Assembly (NCBI GenBank): GCA_030634425.1
Contig: DAOWAU010000057.1
Coordinates: 1 to 5,218 of the forward strand
Direction: 5' to 3'
DNA length: 5,218 bases
Source of the DNA: Dehalococcoidia bacterium
GTDB taxonomy: Bacteria; Chloroflexota; Dehalococcoidia; Dehalococcoidales; E44-bin46
Part shown: positions 1 to 5,218 of the stretch, piece after piece
Numbering within the stretch: position 1 is the first letter of the stretch
Layout of the letters: the number at the start of each line of letters is the position of its first letter
The notes under the pieces: model-generated
Databases searched by the model: none
What the model saw: the letters and a program-made list of their open reading frames with translations, nothing else
Told to the model about the DNA's origin: nothing
Made by a program: the position numbers and the translations under genes

Positions 1-244
1 CATCCAGGGTAAGTTTCTTCGGGTTATTTGCTAGGAGCCGAGTCACATCCATACTAGCTACAGCCAGCTCTTCTAAAGCTTCTTTAGGTACTCCCAAGCC
101 CCGTAGACGGAGGGGAATAGTAATATCTTCAGCCAGAGCCTTAAACGCCTCTACTCCTTTTCCTGCCGCCTCTTGAAAAGAGAGACCCTGCATGTTGGCC
201 CCTAGCATTTGGGCAATGGCGACATACTTAGGCAAGTTATAGAC
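1..244 (-). pseudogene. Headless C-terminal fragment of an iron-containing (class III) alcohol dehydrogenase
   Basis: Reading the minus strand from 244 gives 81 codons with no stop, running off the left edge of the window. The peptide contains NLPKYVAIAQMLG, GLSFQEAA, a stretch ITIPLRLRGLGV and, near the edge, NNPKKLTLD. These match in order the C-terminal helical domain of Fe-ADH proteins (NxxKYxxIAxxLG, GLSxxEAA, IPxxLRxLGV, NPRxxT). The N-terminal Rossmann domain and the His-rich metal-binding region, about 280 residues in a normal protein of roughly 385, are missing. The frame is the same as that of the upstream lyase and starts at the codon right after its TAA. There is no ribosome binding site, and the first ATG is 11 codons in. 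The homology is fairly sure. Whether this is a decayed gene, a recombination junction or an assembly artefact is not decidable here. The reading frame itself is intact, so any truncation would be recent. Confidence 0.5.
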
Positions 245-1144
245 TTATAGGAGGGGGCTCTCGTCTTCCTTCTCCTCCTCAGCAATGAACTCTACTAGGC
301 GTACCAGATCCTTGGCCTGCTTGTAGTTCATATAATCTATCATTTTACCTTCGAAGGATATTGCTCCTAGCCCTCTGGCTTGAGCTTCCTCAAAAGCTTC
401 AACCACTCTTCTCGCATATTCAGCCTCATCCGGCAATGGTGAGAACGCTTTGTTCACTGGCTCTATTTGCGTTGGATGGATAAGCAGCTTGCCTTTAAAC
501 CCTAGCTGTAAAGCCAGCATCGTCTCCTTCATAAAGCCCTCTCTGTCAGTCAAAAGCCCAAAGAATACTGTGTCTATGGCTTGAACCCCAGCCGCAACGC
601 TACAATTTACTATCCGAGAGCGGGCATATAGGAGTTCAGTCTGCTCTGGGGAAAAGGAGGCACCTCGTCCCAGATCCCTATAATAATCCCCAGCTCCGAA
701 AGCAACGGCAATTATGCGCTCACTTGCCGAGGCGATTTCATAAGCATTAATTACACCCTTGGCCGACTCGATTAATGGTACTACCTTTAAACTTCGCGGC
801 TCTAATCCCCCACCTTTCTCAGTCTCCTCAAGCATACTGTCTAACTCTACTATGTCAGACTTAGTCTCACTCTTTGCCAGCATTAAGCCATCTAAACCCT
901 CAACGGCAACAAACTTTAAGTCCTCAGCCGTCAAATTAGTGGTAAGGGCATTCACCCGTACAAATACATAACTTCCTCCAAGTTTAACATCTTTGATAGA
1001 GTCCCTAATCATGATTCTTGCTGTTGCTTTGTCAGGTAAGGGTACGGCATCTTCTAAGTCAAGTATAATGGCATCTGCCGGTAGGGTAGCTGCCTTAGCA
1101 ATCATCCGCATGCTATTCCCGGGGACGAAGAGCATAGACCTCAA
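245..1144 (-). CDS. HpcH/HpaI-family acyl-CoA lyase (CitE / malyl-CoA lyase-like)
   Basis: This 299-aa TIM-barrel lyase has the family signatures in order: RSMLFVPGN at residues 2-10, DLEDAV at 29-34, RVN at 63-65, PLIESAKG at 123-130 with the metal-binding Glu126, FGAGDYYRDLG at 149-159 with the metal-binding Asp153, and IHPTQI at 222-227. Relatives cleave or form (3S)-malyl-CoA, citramalyl-CoA or citryl-CoA/ACP with Mg2+. The length is normal, and the acidic tail (about 287-295) looks like an extension. The start is TTG at 1144-1142, two bases after the alpha-subunit stop. It keeps the conserved Arg-Ser, whereas the alternative ATG at residue 4 would lose it. The G-rich run about 12 nt upstream may serve as ribosome binding site, and translational coupling is likely. 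As last gene of the ligase operon it probably cleaves the CoA thioester made by the ligase. No citrate-lyase ACP (CitD) or CitF is visible, so a free CoA ester is the likely substrate. The substrate itself cannot be read from sequence. Confidence 0.88.
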   Translation of the reverse strand: MRSMLFVPGNSMRMIAKAATLPADAIILDLEDAVPLPDKATARIMIRDSIKDVKLGGSYVFVRVNALTTNLTAEDLKFVAVEGLDGLMLAKSETKSDIVELDSMLEETEKGGGLEPRSLKVVPLIESAKGVINAYEIASASERIIAVAFGAGDYYRDLGRGASFSPEQTELLYARSRIVNCSVAAGVQAIDTVFFGLLTDREGFMKETMLALQLGFKGKLLIHPTQIEPVNKAFSPLPDEAEYARRVVEAFEEAQARGLGAISFEGKMIDYMNYKQAKDLVRLVEFIAEEEKEDESPLL

Positions 1145-1146
1145 AA

Positions 1147-2052
1147 CTATGGCGCACCCCCCTTTAAGATTCTCACCAAACTAGCTGCTATATCTTGAGG
1201 ATGTTCTACGACATGTGCCCCAGCTTCTTCCAAGGCTCTAATCTTGCTTTCGGCTGTCCCTCTACCCGCTTCAATTATAGCGCTGGCGTGGGAAAATCTC
1301 ATGCCAGCCGGTAGACCCCTACCGGCTATGTACGCCACAAGGGGTTTAGTAAATCGACCCTCCTTTATGACTTCAGCCGCCTCCTCTTCGGCTACTGTGC
1401 CTATCTCGCCGAATAGAACTACAGCTTTAGTGTCCTTATCATCCTCAAACAGGGGGAGTATCTCGGCAAAGCTCGAACCGACAATTGGCTCTGAGCCAAC
1501 ATGCAACGCGGTCGTCGTTCCGATTCCAGCCTTCATCAAACTCCAAACCACGGTACTTGTCTGCCCTCCACTCCGCGACATCACTCCAACCGACCCGGGC
1601 TTAAAGATTTCCCGAGCAAACTCCTCAGCTCCACCAAGCCAACCCATGGCTGCCTTTCCTGAACTGAGGAGACCAAGGGAACCTGGACCAAGTATGCGAG
1701 CTCCTTCCCGACGAGCCAGTGCAATCATCTCCAGGCTATCATGTAATGGCACCCGTTCGGCAGGAACCACTATGAATCTTATCCCTGACTCTATGGCTTC
1801 TATAGCTGCTTCCTTAACCTGCGGGCCGGGCACAAAGGTCACACTGGCATCTATGGGACCGAATTCTCTAGTAGCCTCTTTCACACTATTAAACACGGGG
1901 ACTCCCCAGACCTCGTTGCCTCCCCGCCCCGGGGTTACCCCACCCGGTATCTTGGTGCCGTAACCAAGCATAAATCTTGTCCTGGCACTTCCTTCCCTGC
2001 CAGTTATTCCCTGAACTAACACCGTAGTATTTACATCTATGAGTATAGCCAT
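1147..2052 (-). CDS. Acyl-CoA synthetase (ADP-forming) alpha subunit, SucD-like
   Basis: This 301-aa protein is the CoA-binding, phosphohistidine-bearing subunit of a succinyl-CoA-synthetase-type ligase. The N-terminal CoA-binding fold starts MAILID and carries QGITGREG (14-21) and GGVTPGRGG (37-45). The ligase domain has SRSGG (159-163), GEIG with Glu216, and FSHASAI, in which His255 matches the phosphorylated His of E. coli SucD (GHAGAI). It departs from standard SucD at several key places: GPGSLG (122-127) replaces GPNCPG, HVGSEP (184-189) replaces GIGGDP, and SHAS replaces GHAG. The SRSGG and IKEGRxTKP motifs recall ATP-citrate lyase more than SucD. It should partner with the beta subunit encoded two genes upstream to make an acyl-CoA from acid, CoA and ATP. 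The start is ATG at 2052; an in-frame TAG lies 18 nt upstream, and only weak ribosome-binding sequence (GAGG about 12 nt away) is seen. The family call is firm; the substrate is open. Confidence 0.9.
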   Translation of the reverse strand: MAILIDVNTTVLVQGITGREGSARTRFMLGYGTKIPGGVTPGRGGNEVWGVPVFNSVKEATREFGPIDASVTFVPGPQVKEAAIEAIESGIRFIVVPAERVPLHDSLEMIALARREGARILGPGSLGLLSSGKAAMGWLGGAEEFAREIFKPGSVGVMSRSGGQTSTVVWSLMKAGIGTTTALHVGSEPIVGSSFAEILPLFEDDKDTKAVVLFGEIGTVAEEEAAEVIKEGRFTKPLVAYIAGRGLPAGMRFSHASAIIEAGRGTAESKIRALEEAGAHVVEHPQDIAASLVRILKGGAP

Positions 2053-2072
2053 GTTTCCATCATACCTCTATA

Positions 2073-2360
2073 CTAGCTCAGCCCAACTTTATGTTTATAT
2101 TCCTCTAGCCCAAACGTGTCAAGGACAATTTGCAGGCCTTTATTACCATAGGACTGGCAGTAAAGCTCGCACGTTAGGTCTTCAATGCAGCGTTTATTAG
2201 CGCCCTCACTAACTAATATGGGTTTACCATCTTCAACTCGTAGTATCGCCCTGCCAAAAAGGCTACACGCCTTAACACAGTCGTAACTCTCACAGTCTTT
2301 ACACTGTTCATAATCAACGATAACCTTACCTGTGGCAAAAGGAAATTCATAAACCGCCAT
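2073..2360 (-). CDS. Small ferredoxin-like protein with one Asp-for-Cys cluster motif
   Basis: This 95-aa soluble protein has seven cysteines in two groups. Group one is C20-x2-C23-x4-C28-x3-C32, the spacing seen in DmsB/HydN-type iron-sulfur domains. Group two is C58-x2-D61-x2-C64-x3-C68, a ferredoxin motif whose second Cys is Asp. The same substitution in Pyrococcus furiosus ferredoxin gives an Asp-ligated [4Fe-4S] cluster that readily becomes [3Fe-4S]. No Pro follows C32 or C68 as in classical ferredoxins. No signal peptide or membrane segment is seen. The gene sits between the beta and alpha subunits of the CoA ligase, 16 nt after beta and 20 nt before alpha, so co-expression is expected. 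A perfect AGGAGG overlaps the beta stop codon but lies 12 nt from the ATG; an ATT codon 6 nt nearer gives better spacing but is an improbable start. It could be an electron carrier or a structural/regulatory Fe-S subunit of the ligase. Its function is not known. Confidence 0.82.
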   Translation of the reverse strand: MAVYEFPFATGKVIVDYEQCKDCESYDCVKACSLFGRAILRVEDGKPILVSEGANKRCIEDLTCELYCQSYGNKGLQIVLDTFGLEEYKHKVGLS

Positions 2361-2372
2361 ACCAATTTTGTC

Positions 2373-2378
2373 CCTCCT
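2373..2378 (-). promoter_or_regulatory. Ribosome binding site of the ferredoxin-like gene
   Basis: AGGAGG on the minus strand overlaps the TAG stop of the upstream ligase beta gene. It lies 12 nt before the ATG at 2360, longer than usual, so translation may be coupled to termination of beta. Confidence 0.6.
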
Positions 2379-3627
2379 AATTGCTTCTGTACTCCTCTAT
2401 CAGCTTCTTCATACGCTCGGCAATGTAATCAACATTGTAGACATAGTCACGCCCATATATCTCCACCTTGGCAGGGAGACCCCTGAGTCCCTCACTCAGT
2501 ATTTCCAAGGACTCTGTCTCCTTATTTCCGGCTATTAAGATTATTACCGGGAAGTTTGGCCTGCTTACTAATTCTTCTCGTAGAGCCCTAACCAAGGCAT
2601 GGGCATGGTGCCATTGCTCCTGATTAGCGATACAAGCCCCCATTAAAACATAGCCATCGATATTGGGCTGGGAAAAGATAAGCTTAACTACACGATATAC
2701 CTTAGCTGCGGTTGGATTACCACTGGTGTCGGCGTAGTTGGCTAGCTTAACTCCATGTCGTATTAAGGCATCAGCACCAAGCATAGCTCCACCCCCACCA
2801 ATGCCATGGAATCCAACCACGCCCTCTCCCGGTCTGAACTCCCGAGTCATCTGAACAAAGTAGCCTACCCCACGGTAATCTTTCTTCTCTATCTCCCAGG
2901 CGAGTTGCTCAAGTTCGGTAGGCGCCCGACCAATATCACGGGGATAATCTATCTCAAGCTCCGGGTGCTTAAATACTGAAGCTTCATCGATTACTATATG
3001 GCAATCGGCAGCGTAAACCTTACCGTCCTCGGTCAAGACTATAGGGTTCGCCTCAACGCTGCGGGCACTGTATTTTCTAAATACCTCATATAGCCCATGG
3101 ACTATCTTACTCAGCGGCTCTAATAAAGGTGATGAAACACTAAGCTTTGAGAGCAAGCCTCTCGTTTGCTCAATTGTTAAACCCTTAAGAACATCAACGT
3201 TCATACTTATTACCTTCTCAGGAAACTGAGCGGCAATTTCCTCTATCCCGGTGCCACCTTTAGTGCTGAACATTAAAACCGGCCCTTTAACCTTCCAAGA
3301 ATCGTTTACAATTACACTGGCATAGAATTCGTCTTTAATAGGTAACTTTTCCTCCACCAGAACCTTCTCCACTTTCAGCCCTTTGACCACTGTACCGAGC
3401 AATTCTTGAGCGACCTTTTCTGCTTCGTCAGCCTTGTTCGCAAACTTTATGCCGCCGGCTTCGAAGCGGCCAGTGACGCCAACCTGCGCCTTGATCGCCA
3501 CCGGTTTCCCTAAGCTTTTGGCTATCCTACGCGCCTCCTCAGGCACGACGGCAACATCACCTTTGGGTATGGCAATGCCACATTCCCTTAGCAATCTCTT
3601 CGCCTGATATTCATGAATCTTGGACAT
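2377..3627 (-). CDS. Acyl-CoA synthetase (ADP-forming) beta subunit, SucC / ATP-citrate-lyase-like
   Basis: This 416-aa ATP-grasp subunit is longer than E. coli SucC (388 aa). The N-terminus IHEYQAKRLL (4-13) is the family hallmark. ATP-grasp features are VAIKAQV (43-49) with Lys46, FSTKGGTGIEEIA (120-132), and the metal-binding pair EANP (192-195) and Asp208. The glycine/basic loop after Lys46 is altered (GVTGRFEAGG rather than HAGGRGKAGG). The C-terminal CoA-ligase domain contains GGGGA (277-281), LANYADTSGNP (295-305) and CIAN (332-335) followed by VRALR. These resemble ANYxxxSGxP and SIAN...VRAIR of ATP-citrate lyase/citryl-CoA synthetase rather than FLDVGGGA and NIFGG of SucC. The region matching the citrate-contacting RRGGPN of human ATP-citrate lyase is IAGNKE, lacking Arg, so citrate is not assured. 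It is the first gene of the ligase-lyase operon, with a strong ribosome binding site. The enzyme class is firm; the substrate could be malate, citramalate, citrate or another hydroxy acid. Confidence 0.9.
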   Translation of the reverse strand: MSKIHEYQAKRLLRECGIAIPKGDVAVVPEEARRIAKSLGKPVAIKAQVGVTGRFEAGGIKFANKADEAEKVAQELLGTVVKGLKVEKVLVEEKLPIKDEFYASVIVNDSWKVKGPVLMFSTKGGTGIEEIAAQFPEKVISMNVDVLKGLTIEQTRGLLSKLSVSSPLLEPLSKIVHGLYEVFRKYSARSVEANPIVLTEDGKVYAADCHIVIDEASVFKHPELEIDYPRDIGRAPTELEQLAWEIEKKDYRGVGYFVQMTREFRPGEGVVGFHGIGGGGAMLGADALIRHGVKLANYADTSGNPTAAKVYRVVKLIFSQPNIDGYVLMGACIANQEQWHHAHALVRALREELVSRPNFPVIILIAGNKETESLEILSEGLRGLPAKVEIYGRDYVYNVDYIAERMKKLIEEYRSN

Positions 3628-3631
3628 TAAA

Positions 3632-3636
3632 CCTCC
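3632..3636 (-). promoter_or_regulatory. Ribosome binding site of the ligase beta gene
   Basis: GGAGG on the minus strand lies 4 nt before the ATG at 3627 and fixes this start. It is a strong but closely spaced site. Confidence 0.75.
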
Positions 3637-3661
3637 AAAAGTTATCTAAGACGACTGTGTT

Positions 3662-3685
3662 TAGGCCCAGCTACAACTGAACCTA
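3662..3685 (-). promoter_or_regulatory. 5' leader hairpin of the ligase-lyase operon
   Basis: Read as minus-strand RNA, TAGGTTCAG and CTGGGCCTA pair over nine base pairs, two of them G-U, around the loop TTGTAG. The G-U pairs mean the structure fits RNA from this strand better than the opposite one. It lies about 34 nt before the beta start codon and has no U-tract, so it is not a simple terminator. A second copy of GCCCAGCTA (plus strand, 3703-3711) repeats the hairpin's 3' arm (3665-3673) and could pair with the same 5' arm over about seven bp. That hints at alternative structures. No known riboswitch class is recognised. No convincing -35/-10 pair was found between the terminator and this hairpin. 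Confidence 0.4.
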
Positions 3686-3789
3686 GTAAGGCTCGAAAGG
3701 TAGCCCAGCTATTTGTTAGCATGTATTTGGGAATGCCATGTAACTATCTGTTTGGAGCCTTTAGCCACCGAATTCCCTAATAATTTTGT

Positions 3790-3812
3790 AAAAACTCCTG
3801 CTGAAGCGGAGT
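3790..3812 (-). terminator. Rho-independent terminator after the C_GCAxxG-cupin gene
   Basis: The minus strand reads ACTCCGC, a TTCA loop, GC, one bulged A, then GGAGT running directly into a T-run. This gives a seven-pair stem plus U-tract starting 15 nt after the stop codon at 3828. An overlapping alternative stem (CCTGCT with AGCAGG, 3819-3797) ends just before the same T-run. The site separates the upstream two-gene unit from the ligase-lyase operon, which should therefore have its own promoter. Confidence 0.75.
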
Positions 3813-3827
3813 AAGCAGGTCTATCGT

Positions 3828-4652
3828 TTACTTAAATTCAGCCATTGGTGGATAAAATACGTCAATGGTGATGGTGTCCTCTATGCCTTCTACCGAATGC
3901 TCACTTTGGCTGGGGACAAAATAGCCTTGCCCTTCTTCATATATTTTAGATTTTCCATCCACAATCATTAAAGCTTTTCCGCGCACAACATAGCCTATCT
4001 GCTCAGAATGATGAGAGTGTTTCTCAACGACTACGCCTCTGTCCATATGGATCTCACACATCATCAAACTATCCGAGCAGTTTAATGTTTTCCTTGTATG
4101 CCCCGGCTTGACTTTAATAAGTTTGTTTGACATGTTAGGCTTTTGGATTTCTTCCCCAAATTCTTCAAGGAGGATCTCGATAGTCCAACGTGCTGTATTA
4201 GCAACAACCTCGGGACATTTAGTGGTGTGAGCACCAGCCTTCTCAAAGTCTTTAAACTCCTTTTCGTCCCAAAGATCATAGCGGCGGCCAAAGATTTTTT
4301 TATGGACTTCATTACAAATACAAGTTCCGTACTCATCCTTGAATCGTTTTAGAAGTCTCTTGGATGGCTTGTATTGGTTGAAGGATCCAGGAGTTGCATT
4401 GTAGTAATTCTCTTTATTGCGACCCAACTTAGTCCCGATAAGCATAATTCCAGCAGCAAGCGCGCCACATGTGCCTTCTGTCGTTACGGCTATTCCGCCG
4501 GTTAATCCGTGGGAAGCCTTGAAAAGGCGGTCGTCTATCAAACCCAGATGTTCATTTATTGCGGCTAAAAGAGACTGGGAACAGTTTCCGTGTTTCCCTT
4601 CGTTTTTATAAGCACTTTGGTAAATTTTCTCAAGCAAGTCTTCTCTTTCCAT
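3828..4652 (-). CDS. C_GCAxxG_C_C-type redox domain fused to a cupin domain
   Basis: This 274-aa protein has two parts. Residues 1 to about 168 follow the C_GCAxxG_C_C family layout: NCSQSLL with C24, a Gly-rich stretch, GTCGALAAG (60-68) with C62, C111-x-C113, and TKCPEV with C146 before a final helix. This family is called redox-active by its conserved cysteines and is common in anaerobes; its biochemical role is unknown to me. Residues about 178-274 form a single cupin_2 barrel: HSHHSEQIGYVVRG (212-225), with H212, H214 and Q218 as likely metal ligands, and FVPSQSEH (245-252) with H252. No signal peptide or membrane segment is seen. The start is ATG at 4652, only 4 nt after the upstream stop, with GGGGA about 10 nt before it, so the two genes are probably coupled. 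A terminator follows. The fusion reads through without a frameshift. The cupin may sense or bind a small ligand; this is inference. Confidence 0.8.
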   Translation of the reverse strand: MEREDLLEKIYQSAYKNEGKHGNCSQSLLAAINEHLGLIDDRLFKASHGLTGGIAVTTEGTCGALAAGIMLIGTKLGRNKENYYNATPGSFNQYKPSKRLLKRFKDEYGTCICNEVHKKIFGRRYDLWDEKEFKDFEKAGAHTTKCPEVVANTARWTIEILLEEFGEEIQKPNMSNKLIKVKPGHTRKTLNCSDSLMMCEIHMDRGVVVEKHSHHSEQIGYVVRGKALMIVDGKSKIYEEGQGYFVPSQSEHSVEGIEDTITIDVFYPPMAEFK

Positions 4653-4656
4653 TTAC

Positions 4657-5218
4657 TTACAATCCCCAGCCGGCTCTCAAAGCACTTGTTATTTGACTCA
4701 CTGCCTCTGATTCAGATTTCGTAGTCTCTTTTTTACTCTTTTTTTGTGACCAGACTGTCTCATTTCTTGTTTGAAGTATGAATATACTATCGGGGAATTG
4801 TTGTCCTTTTGAGATAGCCCATTCAATGTCCTGTGGAGTCCCATAGTGATTTTCAATTTTTTTTGCCAGCTTGCCTAAGTATATTGCTTCAATCTCATTC
4901 AAACAAGGCTTATTCTTTTCTTTATCCTCGGCTTTCCTTTGCACAATTCCACCATCAGGATTGATCACGGTACTAACTTCTTTTACAGATACATCTACTC
5001 TTATTACTTCGAGAGGCCCTTTTTTCAATAAAATCCTATCCGGTGTCACAGAACCTGATACCAATGATTCGCCAAGCCCCCAATTCCCCTCAATGAAGAT
5101 TTTATCTTCCTCCCCACTGACCGGATCCAGCGTAAACATCACCCCCGCCGTTCTGGGATTAATCATCTGTTGAACAGCTACGCAAACTCCTGCGTTCCTA
5201 TACCCTATTCCCTTAACG
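4657..5218 (-). CDS. PEP synthase / PPDK N-terminal ATP-grasp domain protein (5' end outside window)
   Basis: The frame is open to the right edge of the window. It reads VAVQQMINPRTAGVMFTLDP (from 5184), EGNWGLGE, SGSVTPDR, DIEWA and FILQTRNET. These are the end of the nucleotide-binding (PPDK_N) domain of PEP synthase and pyruvate phosphate dikinase, with the Glu of DIEW and Gln of LQTR as expected Mg-ATP ligands. The apparent ATG at 5166 is internal, not a start. After LQTRNETVW the protein has only about 33 more residues, a Lys/Ser/Glu-rich linker and a short end, then TAA. A full PEP synthase would continue into the phosphohistidine and PEP-binding domains. It is therefore likely a stand-alone ATP-grasp subunit, as in two-subunit phenylphosphate synthase, whose partner would be encoded elsewhere. 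The alternative is a truncated gene. The next gene starts 4 nt downstream and is not the missing part. Confidence 0.85.
   Translation of the reverse strand, partial: VKGIGYRNAGVCVAVQQMINPRTAGVMFTLDPVSGEEDKIFIEGNWGLGESLVSGSVTPDRILLKKGPLEVIRVDVSVKEVSTVINPDGGIVQRKAEDKEKNKPCLNEIEAIYLGKLAKKIENHYGTPQDIEWAISKGQQFPDSIFILQTRNETVWSQKKSKKETTKSESEAVSQITSALRAGWGL

Noticed and set aside
245..1144. Classical citrate lyase beta subunit (CitE of CitDEF)
   Set aside because: No CitD acyl carrier protein or CitF is adjacent; the neighbours are a CoA ligase, so a stand-alone CoA-ester lyase fits better.
1244..1963. Long plus-strand open frame of 239 codons opposite the ligase alpha gene
   Set aside because: It is antisense to a clear SucD-like gene, has a Pro/Ser/Arg-rich composition typical of a shadow frame, and shows no recognisable motif or ribosome binding site.
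1147..3627. Ordinary TCA-cycle succinyl-CoA synthetase sucCD
   Set aside because: Substrate-domain motifs of both subunits deviate from SucC/SucD towards ATP-citrate lyase, and the genes are separated by a ferredoxin-like gene and followed by a lyase.
3686..3789. Sigma-70-type promoter for the ligase operon
   Set aside because: A promoter is expected here, but no -35/-10 pair with good match and spacing was found, so none is annotated.
4082..4336. Minus-strand 84-codon open frame inside the C_GCAxxG-cupin gene
   Set aside because: It overlaps the real gene in another frame and shows no domain. The main frame carries all conserved cysteines and cupin residues.
4871..5173. Plus-strand 100-codon open frame opposite the PEP-synthase-like gene
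   Set aside because: It is antisense to well conserved ATP-grasp motifs and is low in recognisable features.
1..5218. CRISPR array, tRNA, insertion sequence ends or att sites
   Set aside because: No regularly spaced repeats, tRNA cloverleaf, transposase motif or terminal inverted repeat was seen on either strand.

Overview
This 5.2 kb window reads entirely on the minus strand (transcription runs from high to low coordinates). It looks like an anaerobic prokaryote, most likely a bacterium. The reasons are purine-rich Shine-Dalgarno sites, tightly packed operons, a ferredoxin-like protein, a PEP-synthase-type ATP-grasp protein, a C_GCAxxG_C_C-type cysteine protein and an iron-containing alcohol dehydrogenase fragment. 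No 16S rRNA, tRNA or other lineage-diagnostic marker is present, so phylum cannot be assigned.

Region A (5218 down to 3828) holds two tightly linked genes. The first is the 3' part of a gene for a PEP synthase/pyruvate phosphate dikinase N-terminal (ATP-grasp) domain. It stops where the phosphohistidine domain would normally begin, which suggests a split PEPS-like enzyme. The second starts 4 nt later and fuses a C_GCAxxG_C_C-type redox domain to a C-terminal cupin. A convincing rho-independent terminator follows at 3812-3790.

Region B (3789 down to 3628) is an intergenic/5' leader. It contains a 9-bp RNA hairpin and a duplicated arm sequence that could form a competing hairpin, then a strong ribosome binding site.

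Region C (3627 down to 245) is a compact four-gene operon. It encodes a succinyl-CoA-synthetase-type beta subunit with ATP-citrate-lyase-like signatures, a 95-aa ferredoxin-like protein with an Asp in place of one cluster cysteine, the matching alpha subunit with its phosphohistidine, and an HpcH/HpaI (CitE/malyl-CoA-lyase-like) lyase. The simplest reading is that the ligase activates a hydroxy di- or tricarboxylic acid to its CoA thioester at the cost of ATP. The lyase would then split it to acetyl-CoA (or another acyl-CoA) plus an oxoacid, comparable to malate thiokinase/malyl-CoA lyase or citryl-CoA synthetase/lyase. The true substrate is unknown, and the role of the ferredoxin between the two ligase subunits is the main open question.

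Region D (244 down to 1) is an in-frame C-terminal piece of an iron-containing alcohol dehydrogenase. It begins directly after the lyase stop codon without a start or ribosome binding site. It is a headless remnant, a rearrangement junction or an assembly join.
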